Of a stretch of 64,000 bases of DNA, positions 15,856 through 31,812 are shown piece by piece (positions within the stretch are counted from its first letter, which is position 1; every line of letters starts with the position of its first letter). Source of the stretch: Cellulomonas telluris (GTDB lineage: Bacteria > Actinomycetota > Actinomycetes > Actinomycetales > Cellulomonadaceae); the NCBI RefSeq assembly GCF_004886325.1, contig NZ_QXFN01000001.1, positions 1-64,000 of the forward strand, read 5' to 3'. The translations under genes and the position numbers were made by a program. The notes beneath the pieces were generated by a model. It did no database searches. It saw only the letters and a program-made list of their open reading frames with translations, and had not been told where the DNA came from.

Positions 15856-15918
15856 CTGCCGCGCGCATCGGCGCAGGTCGCCGCGGTGCGCGACCCGGTC
15901 GGGTGAACCTGCGACGCC

Positions 15919-17049
15919 TCAGCGGTCCCGCGGGTCGTCGTCCGCGTCGAGGGCCTCCGCCGGGCTCGACGAGAGGCGGATGTGGTCCGCAGGCGTGAGC
16001 GCGGAGAGCGAGCGACGCAGGGTCGTGACGACGCTCGAGACGACGAGTCCCACGGCGTCCGAGCCGCCGTCCGCCCCGTACCGGTGCAGCGCGGCGACGA
16101 GGGCGGCGACGGCGCGGTCGGCGGACCGCCGGCGCCCCGGCTCCGTGTCGGCAGTGGCGGCGTCGGCGGTGGTGGCGGCGAGCTCGCGCAGGGCGTCCGC
16201 CATCGGCCCGCGCAGCTCGTCGGGCAGTCCGCGCATGCTGGTCCCCCACGGCGCGTCCTCCCCGATCGCCTGCAGGTCGTCGACGAGCAGCACGGCCCGC
16301 TGCAGGGCACGGAAGTCGTCGGTGCGGCGGGTCACCGCGTCGCTCCGGCGGCGAGCGCGCCGGTTCGCGCGGGCTGCCTGGCGCAGCTCGTCGACCTCCG
16401 CCTGCGCCCGGGCCAGCGGCGCGCTGAGCAGGTCGCGGGCCGGCACGTCGACGTCGTCGTCCGCGGCCGGGTCGATCGCGACGGCCAGTGCGTCGAGCTG
16501 CTCGACGCAGGCCGCCCGCAGCGCGGCGAGCGCGCGGTCGGCGCGCTCCAGCGGCAGGGCGGGACGGATCGCGCTGACGACGACCGTGCACGCCGCGCCG
16601 AGCAGGAACAGCCCGGCGTAGGACGCCGCGTACCCGAGCTCCTGGCCGTGACCGATGAGCAGCACGAACATGCCGGCCACCGGCACGTAGGAACGGCTGT
16701 CCCCGAGCCAGGGCGCGCCCGCGAGCAGCATGCCGAGGCCCACCACCAGCGCGATCGCGGCGACGCCGGGACCCAGCAGCAGGTTCGCCAGCACCCCGAC
16801 CGCCGCGCCCAGCAGGATCGCCGCGACCGTGCGCACCGTGGCGGACACCGACTGGACGACCGCGGAGTACGTCGTCGCGACCGCCCCGAACGGGGCGTAG
16901 AACGCGTACTCCCGGACCCCGGGCACCTGCAGCGCGATCAGCCACGCGACGGTGGCGGCGATCGCCGCCTTCACCGCCATGTCGAGGCGCGGGTGGCGCA
17001 GCAGCCGGCGGACGGTCCCGCGATCGGTGCGCATGCCCCCAGTCCGCAT
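15919..17049 (-). CDS. FUSC-family inner-membrane protein
   Basis: The 376-residue protein has an N-terminal membrane domain of six helices (for example MAVKAAIAATVAWLIALQV, AVGVLANLLLGPGVAAIALV, YAGLFLLGAACTVVVSAI) followed by a long charged cytoplasmic part. This is half the size of E. coli aromatic-acid efflux proteins (AaeB/FusC) but matches the actinobacterial FUSC_2 layout. Probably exports or senses amphipathic or aromatic compounds; the substrate is unknown. A start at the second Met (17034) is equally possible. Confidence 0.8.
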   Translation of the reverse strand: MRTGGMRTDRGTVRRLLRHPRLDMAVKAAIAATVAWLIALQVPGVREYAFYAPFGAVATTYSAVVQSVSATVRTVAAILLGAAVGVLANLLLGPGVAAIALVVGLGMLLAGAPWLGDSRSYVPVAGMFVLLIGHGQELGYAASYAGLFLLGAACTVVVSAIRPALPLERADRALAALRAACVEQLDALAVAIDPAADDDVDVPARDLLSAPLARAQAEVDELRQAARANRRARRRSDAVTRRTDDFRALQRAVLLVDDLQAIGEDAPWGTSMRGLPDELRGPMADALRELAATTADAATADTEPGRRRSADRAVAALVAALHRYGADGGSDAVGLVVSSVVTTLRRSLSALTPADHIRLSSSPAEALDADDDPRDR

Positions 17050-17107
17050 CCCCCCAGTGCAGCCGAGACGACCGGGTCCGGCAACGCGACCCCTCCGGGC
17101 CGCCGGC

Positions 17108-17154
17108 GCACCGCGGCCCCCGTGACGCGAGGGTCACGGGGGCCGCGGCGGTGC
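17108..17154 (-). terminator. Strong terminator after nrdF
   Basis: GCACCGC-GGCCCCCGTGAC (17108 onward) pairs with GTCACGGGGGCCGC-GGCGGTGC (ending 17154) around a GCGAGG loop. It lies 11 bases past the nrdF stop and closes the nrd operon. Confidence 0.75.
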
Positions 17155-17165
17155 CTAGGCGGGGA

Positions 17166-20349
<3,184 letters not shown>

Positions 20350-20934
20350 AATCGTCCCAATCCGTCGCGGACGCGCGTGACGTCCTCGGCTGTTCCCATG
20401 AGTTCGAACGCGTACAGGTAGGGCACGTGGCACTTGGCGGCCACGATGTCCCCGGCGATGCAGTACGCCGCCCCGAAGTTCGTGTTGCCTGCCGCGATGA
20501 CGCCGCGGATCAGGGCACGGTTGCCCTCGTCGTTGAGGAACTTGACCACCTGCCGCGGCACCGCGCCCTCGCCGTTGCCCCCGCCGTAGGTGGGCAGGAG
20601 CAGGACGTAGGGCTCGGTGACCCGCAGGAAGGGGTCCGTCGGCTTCAGCGGGATGCGCTCGGCCGGCAGCCCCAGCTTCTCGACGAAGCGGTGGGTGTTG
20701 CCCGAGGCGGACGAGAAGTAGACGAGCGAGGCCATGCCACGCTCACCTCCTTCCTGCACCGTGCGGCGGGCACGCCGGAGGGACCCTCTCCTCCGGCGGA
20801 CGTGCTGCGGTCCGGCGGCCGAGGCCGCCGGACCGAGGAGTGCCCGCCGGGCCGACGCGGCTCGTGGCCTGCGCCGACCCGGGGCGTCCGTGGGTCGGCG
20901 CGCCTCGTGCGGCCGCCGACCGGTGGGCGTCGCG

Positions 20935-21180
20935 TCAGGCGACCTGGCCGGCCAGCTGGTCCGCGAGCGCCTTGATGCGGTCGGGGCGGTAGCCCGACCA
21001 GTGCTCGCCACCGGCGACCACGACGGGCGCCTGCAGGTGGCCGAGCGACATGACGTAGTCACGGGCGTCGGCGTCCTCGGAGATGTCGACGACCGTGTAC
21101 TCGTGCCCGAGCTTGTCGAGGGCGCGGTAGGTCGCCGTGCACTGCACGCACGCCGGCTTGCTGTAGACCGTGATCGTCAT
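20935..21180 (-). CDS. nrdH: Glutaredoxin-like NrdH redoxin
   Basis: NrdH reduces the NrdE C-terminal disulfide, usually being recharged by thioredoxin reductase. 81 residues with the active-site CVQC in '[17 protein letters not shown]', and the NrdH-type C-terminal '[13 protein letters not shown]'. First gene of the operon, with a promoter and two NrdR-box-like sequences about 150-200 bases upstream. Confidence 0.96.
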   Translation of the reverse strand: MTITVYSKPACVQCTATYRALDKLGHEYTVVDISEDADARDYVMSLGHLQAPVVVAGGEHWSGYRPDRIKALADQLAGQVA

Positions 21181-21333
21181 CGCGATGTCCCTCGATGCTC
21201 GTGTGGCTGATGTCCTGCGGGCGGCCCGCCGGGGCGTCTCCCCGGCCTCGTCGACCCCGTCGCGCGGGACCGCCGAAGCGTCCCGCCGAGGGGTTCGCGG
21301 GCCTGGGGGCCGTCGGGCGAACCGTCGATGACG

Positions 21334-21381
21334 ACACTACACCTGGGGTCCGACATCGCAAGACACCACTAGGGCTTGTGT
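21334..21381 (-). promoter_or_regulatory. nrd promoter with tandem NrdR-box-like sites
   Basis: Reading the minus strand, ACACAAGCCCTAGTGG (21366-21381) and ACCCCAGGTGTAGTGT (21334-21349) match the NrdR box (ACACTATATATAGTGT) at 10 and 11 of 16 positions. They start exactly 32 bp apart, about three helical turns, which is the spacing class seen for paired NrdR boxes. A TTGCGA -35 (21356-21361) and a TAGTGT -10 (21334-21339) with a 16-bp spacer overlap the proximal box. This fits repression by ATP/dATP-bound NrdR. Confidence 0.6.
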
Positions 21382-21574
21382 TGCACCCGTGTCGTTTTCA
21401 CCCTGTGACCACCGTCCTGCACCGCCTGTGGACGCGGCCACGAGGCCCTGACGTGCACCTTCGTACCGCCGCCCACCGACACGCCGAGGACGCACCCACA
21501 GCCGTCCACAACCCACCGGGCGACACCCCCACCGTCGTCCACAGCCGATGCGCCCGGCTTGTCCGGAACGCGCG
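21382..21574. other. Intergenic stretch upstream of nrdH with DnaA-box-like 9-mers
   Basis: No coding sequence is seen here. The region contains TCGTCCACA (21535-21543), CCGTCCACA (21502-21510) and, inverted, TGTGGACGC (21427-21435). They match the actinobacterial DnaA box TTGTCCACA at 8, 7 and 7 of 9 positions. In GC-rich DNA such matches can arise by chance. There is no AT-rich unwinding element, so this is not an origin. Confidence 0.25.
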
Positions 21575-21621
21575 CCGAGGGGGACCCGGCGTGTCGTCCG
21601 CGACACGTCGGATCCCCCTCG
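21575..21621 (-). terminator. Hairpin after the small membrane protein gene
   Basis: CGAGGGGGA near 21575 pairs with TCCCCCTCG near 21620, and CGTGTCG with CGACACG inside, leaving a short loop. It lies 40 bases past the minus-strand gene ending at 21661. Confidence 0.55.
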
Positions 21622-21660
21622 AACGGAGGACGTCCGCGACGGTGCGGACACCCTGCCGGC

Positions 21661-21885
21661 TCAGCCGATCGTGGCGAGCACGCGCCCCAGGGCCGCCAGC
21701 ACGAGGAGCGTGAGCACGGTCCACAGCACGACGCTGAGCGCGAGGTAGCCCACGAAGCGCAGGCGCCGCCGCAGCGGGCCCTCGAAGTACGGTGCGGACG
21801 CCCAGCGGACCCACTCGCGCAGGTGGCGGAGGCGGGTGCGCAGGGGCAGCGGGGTGGACGGTCGACGGGCGGTGAGGACGGACAC
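21661..21885 (-). CDS. Small single-pass membrane protein, unknown function
   Basis: 74 residues from GTG 21885, which follows AGGAG by eight bases. A basic N-terminal half (PLRTRLRHLREWVRW, PLRRRLRFVG) precedes one membrane helix (YLALSVVLWTVLTLLVLAAL) ending at the C-terminus. Monocistronic. It lies immediately beside the foreign-looking NACHT gene but has host-like GC content. No family recognised. Confidence 0.6.
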   Translation of the reverse strand: MSVLTARRPSTPLPLRTRLRHLREWVRWASAPYFEGPLRRRLRFVGYLALSVVLWTVLTLLVLAALGRVLATIG

Positions 21886-22038
21886 GGCGGACGCTCCTGT
21901 AGGTGCGATGGGATCACTGCGCGCCGCGGTCTCCGGCCCTCCCATACTTCCGCCTCGCGTGGAAGCGCTCGGGTCAACGGCCCCGCTCAGGCATTCGAAA
22001 ACGCAACTCTGCACCAACCACTGGCGCCACAGAACCGG

Positions 22039-24981
22039 TCATGTTGGGGCATCCGCAGCATTAGAGAATGCGAGATAGTCGATCTCGTTTCTGAACCACT
22101 CGTCGCGGAGTCGCCTTCTGCTACCGTCCGCAAACATGAAGCCGGTCCCCTGGAATATGACGAGGTCGAAGCGGCGCCCCTTCCGGGCGTCAACGAGCGC
22201 ATCCACGAAAGCACTGCCCTCGCGTTGGCGGCTGGGATGCGCTCCCCCCTCGCGCGCCAGCCGCAACTCGACGTGGCACGCGAGCAACACCCACGCGGCC
22301 CACCAGGCATCTTCGTCGGCGTCATTCGCTTGCCACGCCTCGCCAATATCTCCTTGAAGCCAGTCCCCGGCGACCCCAAGGACCTCGGGGAAGACCTGCG
22401 GCACACGAAGAACGCGTCCTAGCGTCGACATCTGTCGCCAGAGGAACTGCCTGTTCTCATCCGTCTCGTCTACGGACCCCCTCTCCAAGAGCCGCAGCGA
22501 ACCTTGCGCCCAATCCACATACCCCCAGCCGAACGGCCGGTGCGCCTGGGGGGTAAATAGCGCTCTAAGCACATCCATGCCAAGGGCGTTCAGGACGATG
22601 ATGAACTCGTCAATGGTCACCGAGCGACGGATTAGCGCCATTGTCCAGAGGTCGAGATAGTGACGGTCCTGAGCGCTAAGCGACTGCACCAACTTACGCA
22701 ATTGACTGCTGGCCCAATCGACATGCTCACGATCTATATCCTTGGACACTCCCCTCGCGGCAGGAACACCCCACGAGGCCACGACAAAGCGAGCAAATGC
22801 GCGCCGATCCTCGTCGGAGTCCATAACCCACTCGCCGACAACGCATTCCAATTCGCTCAGTAGAATTCGGCGAGACTCTTGCATCACTCCCATAGCCTCG
22901 AACAGCGCGACGGCCTCTCGGAGTTCGGCGCGCGGCTCGCTCTCGGACAAGAAGGCGGACTCCATCGACGTGGCGATCAGTCCACGAACGAACGTCGCGC
23001 CAGTAGGTGCGAAAGCGAGGCATCGCCAGATGAAGGCGCAGACGTAGTTCACGCCCTTCGCTTCCGCCGCCGGCAGCATCGTGAGAAGTTCGTCAAAGAA
23101 CCGTTGCGCGCCTCGGACGCTGTGGCTGTCAATAATCTGCACAGCCAACTGCGACACCACGTCCCACTCCTGGGCCATGATGCGTGGGCCCAGTTCCCTC
23201 GCCAGACCCTCCGGCCCATCGAAGCGGCGAGTAAGTTCGTAGGCTGCGAAGTACTCGAGGAAGGTGCGGTGTGTGAACTTGAACAAAGGCTGCCCGAAAG
23301 GGTCGAGCCCTGTCTCAGACAGAACCCAGGCGCGACCGCGGCAGAAATCGACGAATTCCTGGGCGGCCGACTCGCGTTCACCCTCGTCGTCGAAAGTTGT
23401 CTGGAGGAAGCTCGCGACTTCAGCCCTAATCTCGGACTCGAGTACCGCCTCAGCCCGGTCTTGATTCGTGAATATCCAAAGCGCGAGATGCTTGATCGCG
23501 TTGTCCATTTGACTCGACGTGCGCAGCTCTACACGAATCTGTCTGCTGCGATCCCACGTCTCGAATAGCAACGTGGCGCAGCGCCGGTAGACCTCCGGCC
23601 TGTTTCGCGGAAGGTATCCCTGCCCCCTATAGATTATGCACATCAGCGACAGCATCAGGGGTGTCGCGGTCAGGTCCGATATCGCTGCGGACTCCGCCGC
23701 GAACTCGGCGGCCTTCCTTCGCGCCACCTCTGCAGGAAGTTCTTCGACATAGGAGAACCACCGAGCGACATAATTACTAACGTCGGACGAATTGAAGCCG
23801 GCAAGTTCCCAGACGTCGAACACACTCGGATTCAGCCTGGCTTGCGCGTACCCGACACGGCGTGAGGTGACAAGAATCCGCGCGTGCGGGTACGCCTCAG
23901 CGAACAGTTCAACGCGCTCGGCAACATCCCGCCGGCGGCTCGGATCCAGCAACTCGTCCAGCCCGTCGAATATGACGAGGGCTTGACCTGAGAGAAGAGC
24001 GTGTTCCACGGCGCCGTCTGGCGGTTGACACTGGTACAACGCTGCACACTGGTCGGCGATGTGCTGAACAACGGAGGTGACTATGGGCGTTGTTTGAGCG
24101 TACTCCCTCAACAGCACGACGAACGGTGTCCGGGCGCCCGTCTCGCGCGCTAACTCAGAAGCGATATAGTCTGCAGCGGTTGACTTCCCACCCCCGGGAT
24201 CGCCCAATAGTACTGTTCGGTCGAGCTTGTTCGCAAACTCGGCGATGTCGACAACGGTTTCGATGTCGTTCGATTGTGCAGATATCCTCGGCGGCACATA
24301 CAATTCTCGAATTGGCACTCGCCGCTTCTGGTCGTAATCCGGTGGCACAATATGTCCGTGGCGGGCAACGATTTGGCGAGCGAAAGCACTTCGCCAGCGG
24401 TGAAGTTCGCCTAGCCGCTCGGCGGTCGCGAAATTGGTCCAAGATGCTCGGTGTCGATGTGCAGAGTCAATGGCCGAGCGGATGCGCGATTGTTGCGCCT
24501 CTTGCCTCAACCGGGCGGCGCCCGCTGGATCGTTCGCCGACAGGGCGCCGACCGTCTTCGCCACCCCAAGTCGCACAGTCTCGGCAACGTGGGACGAGAC
24601 CGGCTCGATATCTTGACTCGGCGCTTCAGGCCATGCTGCTGCCAGCGCGGCCGTCAAATTATCGGTCGCCACCGGTCGATAGGAGACGTCGTCGCACAGC
24701 TCAACAGCGATCACATCCTTGAGTGCGGCCTGACAGGGAAGGCTCCGCATAGCGGCATCAAGGTCGCGGACGCTCTTGCCACTCGGGAGGAGGGGCACGA
24801 CCGACAGAGGAAGCCGTCGTATCGGGCTGTCCGGCTGCTGAATTGTGGCAGTCAACTTCTTTATTGATGCTCTACTAGTGACATCTCGCGCCTCGCCGTA
24901 GCATTGCGCTACGAGGTTCGCGGCGATGTCTGACACAATCCCAAGAGCAGCCGTCGCTGCCATCGCCTCGACTGCGACCAT
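22039..24981 (-). CDS. NACHT-domain STAND ATPase, candidate antiphage defence protein
   Basis: 980 residues. A helical N-terminal region of about 230 residues precedes the ATPase. Walker A is GDPGGGKST (260-268). Walker B is LVIFDGLDELLD (335-346), with the doubled acidic pattern typical of NACHT. The sensor-like 'ILVTSRRVGY' is at about 369-378. A winged-helix-like part follows ('FKFTHRTFLEYFAAYEL'), then a roughly 400-residue helical C-terminus that probably senses the trigger. NACHT/STAND proteins oligomerise on ligand recognition, and bacterial bNACHT proteins are established antiphage factors. The gene is a solitary transcription unit with start ATG 24981 behind AGAGGGG. Its base composition is visibly lower in GC, with codons such as ATA, AGT and TTA that are rare in its neighbours, a sign of horizontal transfer. 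No known nuclease or protease effector motif is seen at either end. Confidence 0.85.
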   Translation of the reverse strand: MVAVEAMAATAALGIVSDIAANLVAQCYGEARDVTSRASIKKLTATIQQPDSPIRRLPLSVVPLLPSGKSVRDLDAAMRSLPCQAALKDVIAVELCDDVSYRPVATDNLTAALAAAWPEAPSQDIEPVSSHVAETVRLGVAKTVGALSANDPAGAARLRQEAQQSRIRSAIDSAHRHRASWTNFATAERLGELHRWRSAFARQIVARHGHIVPPDYDQKRRVPIRELYVPPRISAQSNDIETVVDIAEFANKLDRTVLLGDPGGGKSTAADYIASELARETGARTPFVVLLREYAQTTPIVTSVVQHIADQCAALYQCQPPDGAVEHALLSGQALVIFDGLDELLDPSRRRDVAERVELFAEAYPHARILVTSRRVGYAQARLNPSVFDVWELAGFNSSDVSNYVARWFSYVEELPAEVARRKAAEFAAESAAISDLTATPLMLSLMCIIYRGQGYLPRNRPEVYRRCATLLFETWDRSRQIRVELRTSSQMDNAIKHLALWIFTNQDRAEAVLESEIRAEVASFLQTTFDDEGERESAAQEFVDFCRGRAWVLSETGLDPFGQPLFKFTHRTFLEYFAAYELTRRFDGPEGLARELGPRIMAQEWDVVSQLAVQIIDSHSVRGAQRFFDELLTMLPAAEAKGVNYVCAFIWRCLAFAPTGATFVRGLIATSMESAFLSESEPRAELREAVALFEAMGVMQESRRILLSELECVVGEWVMDSDEDRRAFARFVVASWGVPAARGVSKDIDREHVDWASSQLRKLVQSLSAQDRHYLDLWTMALIRRSVTIDEFIIVLNALGMDVLRALFTPQAHRPFGWGYVDWAQGSLRLLERGSVDETDENRQFLWRQMSTLGRVLRVPQVFPEVLGVAGDWLQGDIGEAWQANDADEDAWWAAWVLLACHVELRLAREGGAHPSRQREGSAFVDALVDARKGRRFDLVIFQGTGFMFADGSRRRLRDEWFRNEIDYLAFSNAADAPT

Positions 24982-25106
24982 CGTTAGCCCCTCTAGAGGA
25001 TGCCCGCGCGCCCCCTCTGGCTGCGGTGGACGGATGCACGCTATCGGCTCGAGGCGTTTGGGGCGAAGGGCCGCGAACCGATCTCACCCGCGAATGCCGT
25101 GAGCGG

Positions 25107-26972
<1,866 letters not shown>

Positions 26973-27294
26973 GGACGGGCCCTTCGTCGGGGGCGCGGCC
27001 AGGGGGACGGGCCGCCGCGGGCGACCGCGACCCGCGGCGGTCCGGCCATCGTCGTCCGGTATGTCCGATTGCGACATCGGGGGCGGTGCAGACCACCCGA
27101 TCGGCCCAGCAGGGTGTCGCCCGGCGGGGTCGCCGGTCCCCCGTCCGCCGCGCGCGCTGCCGGCGAGGCGCCGCCGTCCCGGGCGCTGAGACGCCGAGCC
27201 GCCGAGCCGCTCATTCCGTGGCCCTGGAAGCGTGCAGGGCCCATGGACGAGCGGTTCGACGTCGCCGCGTCCCGGCACGTGGACGCGCGAGGGG

Positions 27295-27726
27295 TCAGGT
27301 GTCCCGGCGGGGGGTCGGGCCGGCCATCAGCTGGCGCGGGACCCAGCGCGGGCGGGCCGGCGCCGGGCGCTCCGCCAGGGGGTGCAGGCGGTCGGCGACG
27401 ACGTTGCCCGTCGGGTCGGCGCGGAACACCCGGCCGCGCGGGTCGACGAGCGTGCGCAGGAACTCGACCTGGCGGCGCATCTGCCGCACCTCCGCCTCGA
27501 GCTCGAGGATGCGCTTGATGCCGGCGAGGTTCACGCCCTCGTCCTGCGAGAGACGCTGCACCTCGCGCAGCATCTCGATGTCGCGCTTGGAGTACCGGCG
27601 GCCGCGCCCGCGGGTGCGCGCGGGCTGGACGAGGCCGAGCCGGTCGTACTGGCGCAGCGTCTGGGGGTGCATCCCCGCCAGCTGCGCCGCGACGGAGATG
27701 ACGTAGATCTTCGCGTCGTCGTCCAC
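27295..27726 (-). CDS. hspR: MerR-type heat-shock repressor HspR
   Basis: HspR binds HAIR inverted repeats and represses the dnaK operon, using DnaK as co-repressor. 143 residues. The N-terminal winged helix 'YVISVAAQLAGMHPQTLRQY' and 'DRLGLVQPARTRGRGRRYS' are characteristic. A coiled coil (KRILELEAEVRQMRRQVEFL) follows. It is the fourth gene of dnaK-grpE-dnaJ-hspR, and both matching HAIR sites lie before dnaK. Confidence 0.95.
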   Translation of the reverse strand: MDDDAKIYVISVAAQLAGMHPQTLRQYDRLGLVQPARTRGRGRRYSKRDIEMLREVQRLSQDEGVNLAGIKRILELEAEVRQMRRQVEFLRTLVDPRGRVFRADPTGNVVADRLHPLAERPAPARPRWVPRQLMAGPTPRRDT

Positions 27727-27778
27727 GGGTCGGTCCTCCTCCCCCGCCGTCGTGCCCCGGCAGCCGCCGGGGCGCGTC

Positions 27779-28780
27779 TCAGCGCCGCGCCTCCGCCATG
27801 AGGCCGGCGCGCACGTCCTCGCCGGACGTGGCGATGCCGAACGCCTGCACCGCCTCGCGGGCGGCCGGCGTCAGCTTCTGCGGCACGACCACCTGCACGG
27901 TGACGAGCAGGTCGCCCGTGCCACGGCTCGTGGTGATGCCGCGCCCCTTGACGCGCAGCGTGCGGCCCGACGGGGTGCCCGCCGGGATCTTCACGCGCAC
28001 GGTGGAGCCGTCGAGGGTCGGCACCTCGATCGTCGCGCCGAGCGCCGCCTCGTCGAACGCGACCGGCACGGTGACGCGCAGGTTGTCGCCCTCGAGCGAG
28101 AAGACCGGGTGCGGCTCGACCTGCACGGTGATGACGAGGTCGCCGGCGGGAGCCCCGGGGTCACCGGGACGTCCCTTGCCGCGCAGGCGGATCTTCTGCC
28201 CGTCCCGCACCCCCGCGGGGATGCGCGCGTTGACCACGCGCCCCTCGACGTCGAGCGAGACGGTCGCACCCTCGGCCGCCGTGCGGAACGGCAGCGTCGT
28301 CGTCGCCGTCAGCTCGACCCCCGGCTGCGGGCCGCGGGCACCGAACCCGCCCCCGCCGAACAGCCCGCCGAGGATGTCCTCGAACCCGGCGCCACCGGCG
28401 CCGCCGGCACCGCCCGTCGAGTACCGGACCCGGCCCGCGGGCCCGTTCGCGCCGCCGCCGAACATGCCGCCGAACAGGTCCTCGAACCCCGCGGCACCGG
28501 CGCCGCCGCCCGGGCCGCCGGCGCCCGCCCGGAAGCGGGCGCCGCCGGCCATGGCGCGCAGCTGGTCGTACTGCTGGCGCTGCTCGGGGTCCGAGAGCAC
28601 CGCGTACGCCTCACCGATGTCCTTGAAGCGGGCCTCCGCCGCGGCGTCCCCGGGGTTCTGGTCCGGGTGCAGCTGGCGCGCCAGCTTGCGGTACGCCTTC
28701 TTGATCGCGGCGGCGTCGGCGTCCTTGGGGACGCCGAGCACGGCGTAGAAGTCCTTCTCGAGCCAGTCCTGGCCGGTCAC
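27779..28780 (-). CDS. dnaJ: J-domain co-chaperone lacking the zinc-finger domain
   Basis: 333 residues from GTG 28780, behind GGGAGGGAGG. The N-terminal J domain has the HPD motif ('[12 protein letters not shown]'). A Gly/Ala/Phe-rich linker follows, then directly the two C-terminal substrate-binding barrels ('[19 protein letters not shown]', '[19 protein letters not shown]'). The four CxxCxGxG repeats of type I DnaJ are absent, so this is a type II (CbpA-like) J protein in the position normally held by DnaJ. It stimulates DnaK's ATPase. Confidence 0.93.
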   Translation of the reverse strand: MTGQDWLEKDFYAVLGVPKDADAAAIKKAYRKLARQLHPDQNPGDAAAEARFKDIGEAYAVLSDPEQRQQYDQLRAMAGGARFRAGAGGPGGGAGAAGFEDLFGGMFGGGANGPAGRVRYSTGGAGGAGGAGFEDILGGLFGGGGFGARGPQPGVELTATTTLPFRTAAEGATVSLDVEGRVVNARIPAGVRDGQKIRLRGKGRPGDPGAPAGDLVITVQVEPHPVFSLEGDNLRVTVPVAFDEAALGATIEVPTLDGSTVRVKIPAGTPSGRTLRVKGRGITTSRGTGDLLVTVQVVVPQKLTPAAREAVQAFGIATSGEDVRAGLMAEARR

Positions 28781-28823
28781 GGCGCCTCCCTCCCGCTTCG
28801 CTGGGTCATGGTGGTGATGATGG

Positions 28824-29473
28824 TCAGCCCTCCGGGTCGACGACCGCGACACGCGCGGCCCGCAGCACCCGGTCGGGTGTGCGGTAGCCCGGCTGGAGCA
28901 CCTGCTGGACGGTCGGCTCCGTGACGTCGGCCGACTGCCCGTGCATGAGCGCCTCGTGCACGGCCGGGTCGAACGGCTCGCCGGCCTCGCCGTAGCGCTC
29001 CACGCCGAACCGCGTCAGCGTCGCCTCGAGCTTCTCGGCGATCGACGCGAACGGCCCCGTCAGGTCACCGTGCTGGCGGGCCAGCGCGATGTCGTCGAGC
29101 ACCGGGATGAGCGCCTCGGCGACCGCCTCCGCACCGCGCTGGTGGGCGGCCGCCGCCTCCGCCTTGGAGCGCTTCACGTACGCCGAGTACTGCTGCTCGA
29201 GGTTGTAGTGCGCCGCCTGGGCGCGCTGCAGCTCCTCGAGCCGCTCGGCGGCGAGCCGCTCCGACTCGGACTCCGCGGCCGCACCCTCGTCCACGACGCC
29301 CGCGACCGCCTCGGCGGCCTCGGCCAGCACGGCCTCCTCCGGCGTCTGGTCGCGCAGCAGGTGCGTCTCGGGGTCGATCCGGCGCTTGTCGGTCACACGC
29401 GGGGTCTCCCCCTCGCGGGGGGCGGACCCGCCCTGCGGCTGGTCCGCCCCCTCGGGGGTCTGCTTCTCGTCCG

Positions 29474-29477
<4 letters not shown>
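28824..29477 (-). CDS. grpE: Nucleotide exchange factor GrpE
   Basis: 217 residues. An acidic, disordered N-terminus precedes the long coiled coil ('[20 protein letters not shown]') and the C-terminal beta domain ('[20 protein letters not shown]', '[18 protein letters not shown]'). GrpE releases ADP from DnaK. Start GTG 29477 overlaps the dnaK stop in a GTGA junction. Confidence 0.95.
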
Positions 29478-31345
<1,868 letters not shown>

Positions 31346-31395
31346 GTGTGATGCCTTCCTTCCGGAGCGCTGGTGCCCGGGGTTGCCGGGCTGCT

Positions 31396-31416
31396 CTTGA
31401 GTCCGCCGGGCTCAAG
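31396..31416. promoter_or_regulatory. HAIR element 1 (HspR operator)
   Basis: CTTGAGT-N7-GCTCAAG matches the HspR-associated inverted repeat (CTTGAGT-N7-ACTCAAG) at 13 of 14 arm positions. It lies 51 bases upstream of the dnaK start. Confidence 0.9.
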
Positions 31417-31458
31417 TCTGCGGCCTGCCGGGGGCGACCGCCAACTCGGATCCGCGAA

Positions 31459-31479
31459 CTTGAGTCTGATGGGCTCAAC
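31459..31479. promoter_or_regulatory. HAIR element 2 (HspR operator)
   Basis: CTTGAGT-N7-GCTCAAC is a second, slightly weaker HAIR site. It starts 63 bp from the first (six helical turns), so two HspR dimers could sit on the same face of the DNA. Confidence 0.8.
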
Positions 31480-31753
31480 TACGGAGGAGGCGTGGTTGTT
31501 CCCCGCTGCGTCGTCCGCGTGGCGTCATGACGTCTGAGGCGGCCACCCCCGGCGCTCGCCCGACCGCATGGGCCCAGTGGCGTTCGCCGCCGGACGCGCG
31601 CAGCCGTTCAGCTCGCGGGCGAGGACGACGTCAGCGATGACGTCGCGCAGCCGCGGCGGGTGTCTCCCTGGGAGCCGGCGGTCGAGGCGGGCGCCACGTT
31701 CGCCCTCGGCGGCTGACGGCTCGCGGTCGCGTCCCGCCGGTTCCGGTCGACTC
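31480..31753. other. Intergenic stretch with no convincing gene
   Basis: Between the HAIR sites and the DUF2975 promoter region I see only a minus-strand open frame (31525-31755) with no start signal or recognisable domain. It is treated as noncoding. Confidence 0.4.
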
Positions 31754-31812
31754 ATCGATCGAAGATCGACTCACCTATTGAATATCGAGCGATCTGCATC
31801 GATGCTCGATGC
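31754..31812. promoter_or_regulatory. Cluster of ATCGAT palindromes upstream of the DUF2975/HTH pair
   Basis: ATCGAT occurs at 31754-31759, ATCGA at 31765 and 31784, and a perfect 10-bp palindrome GCATCGATGC near 31796-31805, followed by CTCGATGCAT up to the start codon. The stretch is AT-richer than its surroundings. Probably an autoregulatory operator/promoter for the HTH protein encoded downstream. Confidence 0.45.

Noticed and set aside
31525-31755. 76-residue minus-strand ORF between dnaK and the DUF2975 gene
   Set aside because: No start signals, no recognised domain, overlaps no conserved sequence.
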